The notes below the pieces were generated by a model. It did no database searches. It worked only from the letters and a program-made list of their open reading frames with translations, and was not told where the DNA came from. A stretch of DNA of 64,000 bases from Alphaproteobacteria bacterium. GTDB lineage: Bacteria; Pseudomonadota; Alphaproteobacteria; Caulobacterales; Parvularculaceae. The stretch is taken from assembly GCA_016125455.1 (NCBI GenBank), contig WGLS01000001.1, positions 186,001 to 250,000 of the forward strand, given 5' to 3'. The position numbers and the translations under genes were made by a program. Each line of letters starts with the position of its first letter. Positions within the stretch are counted from its first letter, which is position 1. Shown one piece after another: positions 8,620 through 17,596 of this stretch.

Positions 8620-9324
8620 CTAGTTCGCAGGCTCCTTCGCGGTATCAAGTGCATAGCCTGCGGACCTGACAGTTCTGATCGGGTCCTTTGCGCCACTCGA
8701 CTTCAATGCCTTGCGCAGGCGTCCGATATGGACGTCAACGGTTCGCACCTCAACGAAAACGTCCGAACCCCATACGGCATTCAGCAGCTGCTCTCGGGAG
8801 AACACGCGCCCGGGATGCTGCATTAGATGATCGAGAAGGCGGAATTCTGTCGGGCCGAGATGAACCTCGTTTTCGTCACGCCATACTCGATGTGCGGTCC
8901 GATCAATTCGGATATCGCCGTGCTTGATCTGATTGTCCACCAGAGCAGGGCGAATGCGACGCAAGACCGCGCGCATTCGGGCGATCAGTTCGGCGGGCGA
9001 AAATGGCTTGGTCAGATAGTCGTCCGCACCAATCTCAAGGCCTCTAATTCGGTCGCTTTCCTCTGACCTCGCCGTCAGCATAATAACGGGAATATTGCCC
9101 GTATCAGGTCCCGACCGCAGCTGACGACAGACCTCGACACCGGACAATTTCGGCAACATCCAGTCGAGAATCACAATGTCGGGCTGCGCCTCTTCCACCT
9201 TGAGGAGTCCTTCTTCACCGTCTGAAGCAACTGTGACGTCGAAGTCTTCCTTGCCTAGATTGTATTCAAGCAGGGTGACAATCGCCTCTTCGTCTTCGAC
9301 GATCAGAACCTTCGTGCGGCTCAT
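8620..9324 (-). CDS. phoB: Phosphate regulon response regulator PhoB
   Basis: A 234-residue OmpR/PhoB-type regulator. The receiver domain has the acidic pair D11/E12, phosphoacceptor D54 (VILDWMLPK), T84 and K106. The C-terminal winged helix includes LGPTEFRLLDHL and DVFVEVRTVDVHIGRLRKAL, which is the PhoB-specific form. ATG 9324 is preferred over an upstream in-frame start because it fits the family N-terminus and has GGAG nine bases before it. It follows phoU by 82 bases and is last in a phoR-phoU-phoB run. It would bind pho boxes under phosphate starvation. Confidence 0.95.
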   Translation of the reverse strand: MSRTKVLIVEDEEAIVTLLEYNLGKEDFDVTVASDGEEGLLKVEEAQPDIVILDWMLPKLSGVEVCRQLRSGPDTGNIPVIMLTARSEESDRIRGLEIGADDYLTKPFSPAELIARMRAVLRRIRPALVDNQIKHGDIRIDRTAHRVWRDENEVHLGPTEFRLLDHLMQHPGRVFSREQLLNAVWGSDVFVEVRTVDVHIGRLRKALKSSGAKDPIRTVRSAGYALDTAKEPAN

Positions 9325-9406
9325 GCCGGCAGCTCCATATCCACCGCGAACGCGACGGCCAATTGCCCGGTCGACGACATCGAGGGAAACGGCAGATTGG
9401 CTCTGG

Positions 9407-10120
9407 TCAGTTCGCAATCGTCACCGAGGTCGTCGGCGTCTCATCACCCTTTGGCCGCACCGAAGTCAACGGTTCGCCTGTGACGAGGAAATGGAGGACT
9501 TCGGCGATATTGGTGGCATGGTCGCCGACTCGTTCAAAATTCTTGGAAATAAACACCAGATGGGTGCAGGCGCTAACCTGATCTGGCTCACGCATCATCG
9601 AAACAAGCGTTTCCTGAAACAAGGAATTATAGAGCTCGTCGATATTGCCGTCGCCACTCCAGACTGCCTGTGCGGCCGCCATATCCCGCCCGACATAGGC
9701 ATCAAGGACATCTGTCAACGCCCGCATGCTTTGTCGCCCCATCCGGCCAATTGCCGTCGCAATTGACATAGTCTTGAGTTCCTGACTGACCACAAGCGTG
9801 CGTTTCGCAACATTTTTGGCAAGATCGCCTACTCGCTCGAGCTCATTTGCAAGCTTAAACGAGGCAATGATTTCCCTTAACGCTGCACCGGATGGCTGCT
9901 CCGTTTCCAGGATCGCAATGGCGTCGCGTTCGATCCTATGATGGGCGGCGTCAATCTGGGCGTCCGCGGCGACGACCGCATCGGCAAGGGTCATGTCCCG
10001 GCGCTCGAATGCGGAAATCGCATCACCGAGCTGCTTCTCAGCCATAGCGCCCATTTGCGCGAGGTCGACCTCAAGAGCCCGTCGACGCGACAGTTCCGCT
10101 TTGCCGTGCAAGACGACCAC
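9407..10120 (-). CDS. phoU: Phosphate signalling complex protein PhoU
   Basis: A 237-residue all-helical protein with the two PhoU repeats. Key stretches are the first three-helix bundle around DAVVAADAQIDAAHHRIE and the second around GDGNIDELYNSLFQETL, each with the family E/D-x3-D metal-binding pattern. PhoU represses PhoR signalling when phosphate is plentiful, working with the Pst transporter. The start is GTG with AAAGGAG upstream. The Pst genes that normally precede phoU are absent here; 167 bases of non-coding sequence separate it from phoR. Confidence 0.95.
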   Translation of the reverse strand: MVVLHGKAELSRRRALEVDLAQMGAMAEKQLGDAISAFERRDMTLADAVVAADAQIDAAHHRIERDAIAILETEQPSGAALREIIASFKLANELERVGDLAKNVAKRTLVVSQELKTMSIATAIGRMGRQSMRALTDVLDAYVGRDMAAAQAVWSGDGNIDELYNSLFQETLVSMMREPDQVSACTHLVFISKNFERVGDHATNIAEVLHFLVTGEPLTSVRPKGDETPTTSVTIAN

Positions 10121-10165
10121 TGAGAGGCTCCTTTCCCAAAATCATGAAGGGACTAGTCTGATTGT

Positions 10166-10242
10166 GTGACAGTTCTTCGCGTGCAACCGCCACCGCAAAC
10201 GAATTGCATCTCCATTTCCTATTGTCGTCAGATGGCTGTCAC
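10166..10242. promoter_or_regulatory. Two CTGTCAC heptamers upstream of phoU (possible Pho box halves)
   Basis: CTGTCAC occurs on the minus strand at 10166-10172 and on the plus strand at 10236-10242, within the 167-base gap ahead of phoU. This heptamer matches the half-site of the PhoB box. The known box is two direct half-sites 11 bases apart, and I do not see a clean second half next to either copy, so the call is tentative. Confidence 0.3.
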
Positions 10243-10287
10243 CGCATCCGAGTCAGGAATTTAGGGGAGATCGTAGGCGCTGCGCAC

Positions 10288-11772
10288 CTAGTGCGCAAGT
10301 GTTGTGGGGGACGCGCCGGGCGGATTGGTTGTCTTCAACCGCGGGTCACGCGATTTCGGCGCATCATTCGATGACCGAAGCAGGTAACATGTGAAGGCTG
10401 TGCCTTCGCCGGCAGCGCTCTCGATCATCAAGCCGCCCTTATGGCGATTGATAATGTGTTTCACGATCGCAAGTCCAAGACCGGTTCCACCAGCCCGCTT
10501 ACTGTCCTCTATGTTCACCCGGTAGAAACGTTCCGTCAGACGCGGCAACGCCGCGCGCGGCACGCCCTTGCCAAAGTCTCGCACCTGAAAGAAAGCCGCA
10601 TTTTCCGTACTCGTTCGGTTGCGGGCGGCAAACTCCTGGGCGGCGTCGCCGACACGGAAGACTTCGACGCCAGGCTTCGTCGCCTTGAGCTGCGGCGCCT
10701 GGCCGACGCCAACCCGCACTTCGACCCGGGCCGGGTCGCCGCCATATTTCACGGCATTGTCAATCAGGTTCTGGATCGCCTGCAAGAGCTGGTCGCGATC
10801 ACCTTCGACGATCACGGCGCAGCCCTCATCGCAGACAAATTCAACGCTCGCGGAAGAAGCTGAATAGACAGGCTCGAGGCTTTCAATCAACTCAAGGGCA
10901 AGGGCGCAAAGATCGACCTGCTCGCGCGGGCGAACATGCTCGTTCAACTCGATGCGCGAAAGCGACATGAGATCGCTGACGAGGCGCTGCATTCGCTCCG
11001 CCTGCGCCTGCATGATTGAAAGAAATCGTTCCTGAGCTTGAGTATCTTCGCGGGCATGGCCGCGAAGGGTTTCAATAAAACCAAGCAAAGACGCGAGCGG
11101 CGTTCTGAGTTCATGGCTGGCCGATGCGATAAAGTCTACCCGCATCTGTTCGACTCTCTTTTCACCGGTCAGGTCGCGAACATAGACCAGTATTCTTTCA
11201 GGACCTTCCCCACCTTCCCGTCGATCGCCAAGCGGCGCGACAAAGGCGCGACAGTGGCGTTCGACGCCGCTGGCCAATGTAAAATCGACGATGCGGGCGT
11301 TCGCTCCATTGGCTATTTCCTGCACGGCCTCGTAGACAGTTGGCGCACGAAGGATAGATGTGAAATGTCGATCCTCAAGCTCGGACGCGCTGACAAATTC
11401 TTCACCAGCTGGATTTGCGAATTCAATCAGGCCGGCAGGATCGAGTACGAAGAGAGGCTCGGGAAGCGCCTGCGACAGGCCGCGGGCAAGCTGCAGGCTC
11501 TCGATCTCCGCGGCCTGGGACCTCATCTCCGCTTCGATCACTCGTTGGACGGGTTCCGCCCAAGTGCGGCCGGAGGAGAATCGGTACCGTACGTAAAGGG
11601 AGACGACAAACGCGATCCATGCCGCTGGCGCGAGCCACGGCGTTAGCGTAAGTCCCGAAAATTCAACAGCCAGCAATACCCCAGCTGAGATCGTAAGCGA
11701 CCAGATATAGTCGCGCGCGCGGACGCGCGCGGCTGTTGTCTGGATAAGAGTCGGCAGATCGTCCTTCTTCAT
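10288..11772 (-). CDS. phoR: Phosphate regulon sensor histidine kinase PhoR
   Basis: A 494-residue membrane histidine kinase. Two N-terminal hydrophobic segments (about 22-42 and 46-62) are followed by a PAS domain (about 100-160), the H-box SASHELRTPL with H220, and an HATPase domain with N-box LIDNAVKYGG, DFGKGVP and GTGLGLAIVKHI. The C-terminus adds about 20 Pro/Asn-rich residues. It would autophosphorylate and pass phosphate to PhoB, controlled by PhoU. It is the first gene of a minus-strand run with phoU and phoB. Assignment to PhoR over other kinases rests on the neighbours and PAS layout. Confidence 0.92.
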   Translation of the reverse strand: MKKDDLPTLIQTTAARVRARDYIWSLTISAGVLLAVEFSGLTLTPWLAPAAWIAFVVSLYVRYRFSSGRTWAEPVQRVIEAEMRSQAAEIESLQLARGLSQALPEPLFVLDPAGLIEFANPAGEEFVSASELEDRHFTSILRAPTVYEAVQEIANGANARIVDFTLASGVERHCRAFVAPLGDRREGGEGPERILVYVRDLTGEKRVEQMRVDFIASASHELRTPLASLLGFIETLRGHAREDTQAQERFLSIMQAQAERMQRLVSDLMSLSRIELNEHVRPREQVDLCALALELIESLEPVYSASSASVEFVCDEGCAVIVEGDRDQLLQAIQNLIDNAVKYGGDPARVEVRVGVGQAPQLKATKPGVEVFRVGDAAQEFAARNRTSTENAAFFQVRDFGKGVPRAALPRLTERFYRVNIEDSKRAGGTGLGLAIVKHIINRHKGGLMIESAAGEGTAFTCYLLRSSNDAPKSRDPRLKTTNPPGASPTTLAH

Positions 11773-11823
11773 CGGCTGCCTGTCGTTCGCGACGCTTGCT
11801 GGTTCAAGCCGAAAGGCAGTCTG

Positions 11824-13614
11824 TTAGCGAGTGTCGCGCTCTGCGTCGATCCAAGCGTCCATCTTTGCTTCAAGAACTGACAGCGGGACGGCCCCGTCCT
11901 TCAACGCTTCATCGTGGAAACGGCGCAAGTCGAACTTCGCCCCAAGCGCCTTCTGCGCCCGACCTCGCAGCTCACTGAACTTCAGCTGCCCAATTTTGTA
12001 GGCCAGCGCCTGGCCTGGATTGGAAATGTACCGGTCGACCTCAGCCGTCACATTGTGCTCGGATAGCGCGGTATTGGCGGCCATGAAGCCAATCGCCTGT
12101 TCTCGCGTCCACCCCATTGCATGTATGCCCGTGTCAACAACCAGCCTGCAAGCGCGCCACATCTCGTAAGACAATCTCCCGAAATTCGAATACGGATCCT
12201 GGTAGAAACCGATATCGAGGCCTAACTGCTCCGCGTACAGGCCCCATCCTTCGATAAAGGCGGTCTGGCCGGCGTACTTCCTGAAATCGGGCAGGTCGAG
12301 TTCCTGCATAAGCGCGATCTGAAAGTGATGTCCAGGCACCGCTTCATGCAGCGTCAGCGCTTCAATCTCGTAGATCGGGCGTGTTTCCAGTTTTGACGTA
12401 TTGACCCAGTAGACGCCCGGACGGGATCCATCGCCCGCCGGCCTCGAATAATATGCAGTCGTCGTACTCTCCGCGACGTCGGCGGGAATTTCCTTTATTG
12501 TGTACGGCATTCGCGGCAATCGCGTAAACAGGTTCGTAAGCTGCCCGTCGGCGCGTTTCGCCGCCCATGCGTTCTTTTCCAGAAGCTCTTCGGGCGACTT
12601 GGCGTAAAACTTTTCATTCGTACGAAGATATTCCTGAAACGCTTCAAAATCGCCTTCGAACTCGACCGCGTTGATAATTTTCTCCATTTCCGCTCGGATA
12701 CGCTTGACCTCAGACAGTCCAAGCGAATGAATTTCATCCGGCGTCATGCTTGTCGTCGTGTAGAATCTCGCTCGATGCGCATAGTAATCTTCGCCGCCCG
12801 GCAAAGCCGATACGCCGGCATCCTGTCGGCACGATGGCGCATAGGCGCCGTCATAGAAGTCTGCAAACGCACGGATGGCTGGAATAACGGCAGCTTCAAT
12901 TGCCTTCTCGCCCGCAGCCCGGAGGTTTCGCCAGTCGCGGTCAGAGATCGTCGTCGGCTTCTTTTCGAATGGCCGGAAAAAGACGCTATCCGAAACATTG
13001 TCGACCAGATGAAACCGGATCGACTTGCCGTACCCCGCCATTGGAACGCATGCTTGGGTCCAACCCGCGTCGACGCCGGCCTGCAGGCGGGAAATGGCGG
13101 CCGCCACAAACGCCGGAGCATCGTTCAGGCGCGCGACATAGCTTTCGTAGTCCGCCTTCGTGAAGAAGGGCAACGAAGTCGGCAGCCGCGCCAGAAATGT
13201 ATGCGGACCATTTCGATTGCTTATATAGAGGAACTTGCCCGGATGTTCCGCATCTTCGGCGCGGTTTAGCAGCGATAGGCGCAGGAGGTCATAGTTGAGC
13301 GTCTGATCGGCCGAGAGGCCGGAGCGGTTGATCGCCTCCAGTCGACCAAGAAAATCAGAGTTGGCCTTGGTTGCTTCATCGTAGGCGTCAAGAGAAGGAT
13401 CGCCGAGGTCATCGTCAAAGTCGCGAACGCCGATGCTCGTTGCAAAAGTCGGGGACCTCGAGAGCGAGTAATCCCATACCTCTTCCATCAAGGCTTTGAA
13501 ATCTGCGTCGGGTTCGCCGGCGATTGCCGATGTCGCCAATAGGCTTGCGATGCCGCACGCGGCAAAAGTCCTTGCACGAAGCACTACCCATGAATTTTGG
13601 ATACAAGACAGCAT
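11824..13614 (-). CDS. DUF885 family secreted protein, putative zinc peptidase (copy 2)
   Basis: A 596-residue DUF885 protein. The N-terminus has a hydrophobic stretch ending near ATSAIAGEPDAD, which looks like a Sec signal with a type I cleavage site, unlike the lipobox of the other two copies. The core motif is HEAVPGHH near residue 424, with IEGWGLYAE downstream. The tail (LSVLEAKMDAWI) lines up with copies 1 and 3. It has RRFHDEAL, which also aligns to the EFHDV motif of the paralogues. Function as a periplasmic peptidase is inferred from the HE...H plus Glu layout. Confidence 0.9.
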   Translation of the reverse strand: MLSCIQNSWVVLRARTFAACGIASLLATSAIAGEPDADFKALMEEVWDYSLSRSPTFATSIGVRDFDDDLGDPSLDAYDEATKANSDFLGRLEAINRSGLSADQTLNYDLLRLSLLNRAEDAEHPGKFLYISNRNGPHTFLARLPTSLPFFTKADYESYVARLNDAPAFVAAAISRLQAGVDAGWTQACVPMAGYGKSIRFHLVDNVSDSVFFRPFEKKPTTISDRDWRNLRAAGEKAIEAAVIPAIRAFADFYDGAYAPSCRQDAGVSALPGGEDYYAHRARFYTTTSMTPDEIHSLGLSEVKRIRAEMEKIINAVEFEGDFEAFQEYLRTNEKFYAKSPEELLEKNAWAAKRADGQLTNLFTRLPRMPYTIKEIPADVAESTTTAYYSRPAGDGSRPGVYWVNTSKLETRPIYEIEALTLHEAVPGHHFQIALMQELDLPDFRKYAGQTAFIEGWGLYAEQLGLDIGFYQDPYSNFGRLSYEMWRACRLVVDTGIHAMGWTREQAIGFMAANTALSEHNVTAEVDRYISNPGQALAYKIGQLKFSELRGRAQKALGAKFDLRRFHDEALKDGAVPLSVLEAKMDAWIDAERDTR

Positions 13615-13686
13615 TGTTGGCTCTCCCTTCTATAGGCTCGCCGAGGCACCTTCAGCGCTTGTCGATACCGCAATTGGAGTTGGCAA

Positions 13687-14160
13687 TCAGCCGCGAGGAC
13701 GGAGCAACGCGAACGCCAATCCGCCAAGGCCGCCGGCCAACGCCTGAAGCGCCATGCCGGCCGCGTCCCTGGCGCCGCCGATGGCGCCGGTGCCGCCACC
13801 TGCCACCACGTTGTTGATGAGATAGATTACGCCGGCCGTCGCCGCCGCACCGGCAAGCGGATAGGCAAGTGGTGCGAGTGGCCTGAGGACCCGCTTCAGG
13901 ACGAATGCAATCGCAAACCCAATCAGGAGTGCAACCGCAACAACGACGCCAAAAGAAGGCGCGCCCGCAAAGGCCAACCCGAAAAAATTGTCCAGATAGG
14001 TCGAGAGCTGTTGGGCTGGCGTGTACACCGCACCAATCGCAACCTGTTTCGCTATGACCTGTTGGGTGTAGAAGCTTGTCGACGCTAGGACCGTCAGGAC
14101 GCTGGCCAACAGGTATGCGAAAATTGCCCGCACGACAAACATGATTTCGGTCCCGGTCAT
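13687..14160 (-). CDS. Hypothetical multi-pass membrane protein
   Basis: I do not recognise a family. From ATG 14160 it has 157 residues with about four hydrophobic segments: an N-terminal helix (VVRAIFAYLLASVLTVLA), one around GVVVAVALLIGFAIAFVL, one around AYPLAGAAATAGVIYLI, and a Gly/Ala-rich C-terminal helix ending LRPRG. The 65 residues between the first two helices include YTPAQQLSTYLDNFFG and are probably periplasmic. An alternative ATG lies at 14142. It is divergent from the sugar dehydrogenase lipoprotein gene and sits 70 bases from the DUF885 gene start on the same strand. Confidence 0.7.
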   Translation of the reverse strand: MTGTEIMFVVRAIFAYLLASVLTVLASTSFYTQQVIAKQVAIGAVYTPAQQLSTYLDNFFGLAFAGAPSFGVVVAVALLIGFAIAFVLKRVLRPLAPLAYPLAGAAATAGVIYLINNVVAGGGTGAIGGARDAAGMALQALAGGLGGLAFALLRPRG

Positions 14161-14309
14161 TTGCTCTGCTGAGATTTGTTCCACCTGCAAGCGCGATCGT
14201 CCAGTAACCTGGCGACGAACCGCGATGGACAGACTTGCCCTTCGCTCATCACGATCCTACGCAGAGTGCGCCGCGCGGCGGAGGTCGCGCCAATCACGGG
14301 AATTCAGAC

Positions 14310-15521
14310 ATGACGCTCGCCAGCTTTCGCTTTACTGTCTCCGCCGCAGCCCTTGTGGCGATTGGGTGCTCCGGCGCAAGTGACGCTGCGTCGGATGCGA
14401 AGGCGCCCAAGGGCGGCGGAAACGCAGAGCTGCAGGAGACCCTCGCGGCGCCTGCGCCCCTAGGCGGCCTTGAGCTGAAAATCGACACGCTTGCGGAAGG
14501 TCTCGTTAATCCCTGGAGCATTGCCTTCCTGCCGGACGGTGATTTGCTAGTTGCCGAACGGCCGGGCCGAATTCGCATCATTCGAGATGGGCTCTTGCTC
14601 GATACGCCCGTCGAAGGCGCGCCGGAGGTCGTCGCCTGGAACCAGGGCGGCCTTTTTGACATTTTGCCGCACCCCGATTTCAGCGAGAACCGCATGCTTT
14701 TCCTCGCCTATGCCCACGGCGATGAAAAAGCGAACGGCACGCGCGTCGCCCGAGCGATTTTCAATGGGTCGGGTCTTACGAACCTGACGCCGATTTTCGA
14801 TGCGACGCCTCCTAAGGACACGGGCCATCACTTCGGCGGACGCCTCGTCTGGGGACCGGACGACAAGCTCTACCTGACGGTCGGCGAAGGCTCGAAATAC
14901 AAAGAGAAGGCTCAGGACATGACGACGAGCTACGGGGCGGTGATCCGCATTAACCCGGATGGCTCCATTCCGGCCGACAACCCGGATTTCGGTGAAAACG
15001 CTGCGCCCGGCCTTTGGACCAAGGGGCACCGCAATCCACAGGGGCTTGCATGGGACGCCGAGCGCGGCGTCCTTTGGGAGCACGAGCACGGCGCGCGCGG
15101 CGGCGATGAAATCAACGTAATCGAAGGCGGCGAGAACTATGGCTGGCCGCTCGCGTCCTACGGAATCGACTACAATGGCGCGAAAATAACACCGTTTACG
15201 GAGTATGAAGGAACGAAACAGCCGTTCAAGTACTGGACGCCATCAATCGCGCCTTCCGGACTGGCGGTCTATCGCGGGAACGTCTTTCCGGACGACTGGG
15301 ACGGCGATTTGCTTGTTGGCGCTCTCGCTGGCCTCGCCTTGCATAGAATAGACCTCGACGGGATGAAAATTGTCGGCGAAGAAACGTATATGACAGGGAA
15401 TCATCGCATTCGCGACGTGCGCGTCGGTCCGGATGGCGCAATCTATGTAACGACCGAAGAGCGCCGCGGCGCTCCCGTCGGCAGAGTGCTTCGACTTACC
15501 CCTGCCTCAGCGACCGAATAA
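14310..15521 (+). CDS. PQQ-dependent sugar dehydrogenase, lipoprotein (YliI-like)
   Basis: A 403-residue protein of the soluble aldose sugar dehydrogenase family, which use PQQ in a six-bladed beta propeller. Recognisable pieces are LVNPWSIAFLPDG near the mature N-terminus, GHHFGGRLVWGPDDKLYLTVGE, GHRNPQGLAWD and the HEHGARGGDEIN segment with the catalytic His. A signal peptide with LVAIGC at about residue 20 predicts a lipoprotein. I chose ATG 14310, preceded by GGGAA at a good distance. Sugar substrate unknown; PQQ must be made or imported. It convergently faces the BCCT transporter. Confidence 0.92.
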   Translation: MTLASFRFTVSAAALVAIGCSGASDAASDAKAPKGGGNAELQETLAAPAPLGGLELKIDTLAEGLVNPWSIAFLPDGDLLVAERPGRIRIIRDGLLLDTPVEGAPEVVAWNQGGLFDILPHPDFSENRMLFLAYAHGDEKANGTRVARAIFNGSGLTNLTPIFDATPPKDTGHHFGGRLVWGPDDKLYLTVGEGSKYKEKAQDMTTSYGAVIRINPDGSIPADNPDFGENAAPGLWTKGHRNPQGLAWDAERGVLWEHEHGARGGDEINVIEGGENYGWPLASYGIDYNGAKITPFTEYEGTKQPFKYWTPSIAPSGLAVYRGNVFPDDWDGDLLVGALAGLALHRIDLDGMKIVGEETYMTGNHRIRDVRVGPDGAIYVTTEERRGAPVGRVLRLTPASATE

Positions 15522-15536
15522 GTTGGTAGGCTCTCG

Positions 15537-17057
15537 CTAAGCCCCTTGCGCGCTCGCCGCGTCGCGAACGACCACACCATCATGGAGCGAAGAAGTCGGT
15601 TGCAGCATTAGCCGGACGAGTGCAACCAGCGAAGCAAGCACGATCAGCAAACCCGGAAGTCCGCCTAGGTTTGACAGCATCCTGACGCCGGCAATGCCGC
15701 TCGTTGCGGTCATGATCCACGCAACAGCGCCGATAAGAGCGCCCCAGAAAATCTTGACCCAAAGTACGCCGTCAGGCCCGCGATCGGCTTTATGCGAAGA
15801 TCCAACGCAAACATTGGAGATTGAATCTGTATTTGAGTCCATTGCCGTCACGAACGAGACAAATGTCGTAAAGAGAAATAATGGGACGATCACGGCCGTA
15901 AACGGCAGTTCTCCGAGTACGGCGTAAATTACGCCTTCAGGGCCACGCTCCCTAAGCGCTGCCGTCATTAGTCCGGACGTCATTTGATCCAGGCCGATGG
16001 TCGCGCCGCCGAAAATTGACATCCAGGCCATGCCAAACAGGGCCGGCACCACGAGCGTGAACACAAAGAACTCTCTGACCGTGTATCCGACGGCAATTCG
16101 CCCAAGGAACAGCGCGGTGATTGGCGCCCAAGCCGACCAGTTTGCGAAATTGAACATTGTCCACTCGCGACGCCATTGCTCCACGTCGCCGCCCGGCGCC
16201 GCAAGTGAACGCGGCACGAAAGTCGCAATGTATTCCCCGACCGCAAGGAACATGCCGCGCAAAATCGACACGGATGGCCCGGCGATGAAGATGAAAACGG
16301 CGAACGCGAAGAAGATTCGCACATTCAGGTCCGACAGAACTCGGATTCCACGTTGCAGCCCGCTGACCGAGGACGCGACGAACGAGAACACAATAAAGAT
16401 CCCCACGACGGCCCGGAAAGTCGGCCCGTCCGGCGCGCCGAATAATGCGCTAAGGCCATCGGCAAGCGTCAACATGCCTGCGCCAAGCGACGCGGCCACG
16501 CCGGCGACTAGTGCGAAGAGCGCAATGCCGTCGATTACCGCCGCACCAGCTCCTGTAGCAATTGATCCGACTGCAATTCGCAGGGGCGAACTTAGCGAAT
16601 ATGGCCGCCCAAGATTATGGTAAGCCAGCGCGAAAGCGAGCGCAGGCGCAGTATAGATCGCATACGGCGTGAATGACCAATGTAGATACAACGTTGCGAG
16701 CGCGAAGGTTTCAGCGCCGTTGGATCTTGGGGCGACGCCGGAGAAGCCGGCCGGCGCGTTGTAGTGCATGAGTGGTTCGGCGGTGCCCCAGAAAAGTATG
16801 CCGGTGGCGATCGTCGTACAGAGCGTGATGGCAAACCAGTTCCACCGGGACAATATCGGCTTCGCGTGAATGCCGCCAATCCGGACGCGGCCCAATGGCG
16901 AAAGCGCAGCCATTGGAACTATAATCACCGCTGCGAATGAACCTACGAGGAACAACCACCCGGCTTCGTCGAGAATGTACTCGTGCCCGAACGTGGCAGC
17001 CGAGAGCAACCCCTCGATATTGTATAGGCTGCCTGCGACGGTTGCTATCAGGATCAA
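15537..17057 (-). CDS. BCCT family transporter (betaine/choline/carnitine type), 5' end unresolved
   Basis: A 506-residue integral membrane protein from TTG 17057, with about 12 hydrophobic segments. BCCT signatures are the Trp-rich segment GILFWGTAEPLMHY, the LYLHWSFTPYAIY helix, and the closing MLSNLGGLPGLLIVLAS. The family imports compatible solutes such as glycine betaine. The TTG start would fall inside the first membrane helix, yet the frame stays open upstream to 17162 and encodes plausible N-terminal sequence (RNIRPLVFWPP). No ATG or GTG occurs there; an ATG at 17166 lies in another frame. So the true start is either non-canonical or the gene carries a one-base shift. Confidence 0.85.
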   Translation of the reverse strand: MILIATVAGSLYNIEGLLSAATFGHEYILDEAGWLFLVGSFAAVIIVPMAALSPLGRVRIGGIHAKPILSRWNWFAITLCTTIATGILFWGTAEPLMHYNAPAGFSGVAPRSNGAETFALATLYLHWSFTPYAIYTAPALAFALAYHNLGRPYSLSSPLRIAVGSIATGAGAAVIDGIALFALVAGVAASLGAGMLTLADGLSALFGAPDGPTFRAVVGIFIVFSFVASSVSGLQRGIRVLSDLNVRIFFAFAVFIFIAGPSVSILRGMFLAVGEYIATFVPRSLAAPGGDVEQWRREWTMFNFANWSAWAPITALFLGRIAVGYTVREFFVFTLVVPALFGMAWMSIFGGATIGLDQMTSGLMTAALRERGPEGVIYAVLGELPFTAVIVPLFLFTTFVSFVTAMDSNTDSISNVCVGSSHKADRGPDGVLWVKIFWGALIGAVAWIMTATSGIAGVRMLSNLGGLPGLLIVLASLVALVRLMLQPTSSLHDGVVVRDAASAQGA

Positions 17058-17210
17058 TGCTGGCGGCCAGAATACCAGCGGGCGGATATTGCGAAACGGT
17101 CCGTGCGGGATCGGTTTCGAGTCAATTTGGGATTTGGAGATCGATCTTGCTCCAGCGACTTTTCATCAATTCGAATGATGCGGATTACACCGCATCGCGC
17201 CGGAATAGGC

Positions 17211-17240
17211 AAAAACGGCGGATCGATTCCGATCCGCCGT
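17211..17240 (-). terminator. Intrinsic terminator after the first small lipoprotein
   Basis: On the minus strand a perfect 11-base stem (ACGGCGGATCG/CGATCCGCCGT, loop of four) is followed by TTTTT. It sits eight bases past the lipoprotein stop at 17248. Confidence 0.85.
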
Positions 17241-17247
17241 CCGCGCC

Positions 17248-17439
17248 TCAGTCTTCCTTCACAATCGGCGTCGTTTTCTTGTCGCCGTCATACGCTTCTT
17301 CGAGCGGGTCAAACCGGCCGTCCTTTTCGCCGATTTCATCCGCTACGATCGCGCCCGCTGCGGCGCCTGCAGCGAGTACGCAGCCATTGAGTGCAGCCAG
17401 AGCGGCCATAATCGCAAACGTTCCGAGAAGTTTCTTCAT
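17248..17439 (-). CDS. Small acidic lipoprotein A (63 aa), tandem paralogue
   Basis: Starts at ATG 17439 with AAGGAAG five bases upstream. The first 19 residues are a signal peptide with lipobox ALNGC. The mature part is only about 45 residues: an Ala/Gly-rich helix (VLAAGAAAGAIVADEI) and an acidic tail with FDPLEEAYDGD and TTPIVKED. Its neighbour at 17597-17788 has the same length and nearly the same mature pattern. I do not recognise a named family; the glycine-zipper-like stretch suggests membrane or peptidoglycan-side packing. Own terminator downstream. Confidence 0.8.
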   Translation of the reverse strand: MKKLLGTFAIMAALAALNGCVLAAGAAAGAIVADEIGEKDGRFDPLEEAYDGDKKTTPIVKED

Positions 17440-17596
17440 GACGCTTCCTTGGTCGAAACCATTACGCCACCAAGAAACCGTCGGATCTATTGCGCCACTC
17501 TGAATTTGCGCCATAAATTCCGGAAAGGTTCGCCAAAGACGCGTTTGCCGACCTGCACGCTCGCGATTTTCGCGAGCCGCCGGCCGACAGCATCAA

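Noticed and set aside
17559-17577. GCTCGCG/CGCGAGC hairpin downstream of lipoprotein B
   Set aside because: A seven-base stem without a T-tract; not enough to call a terminator.
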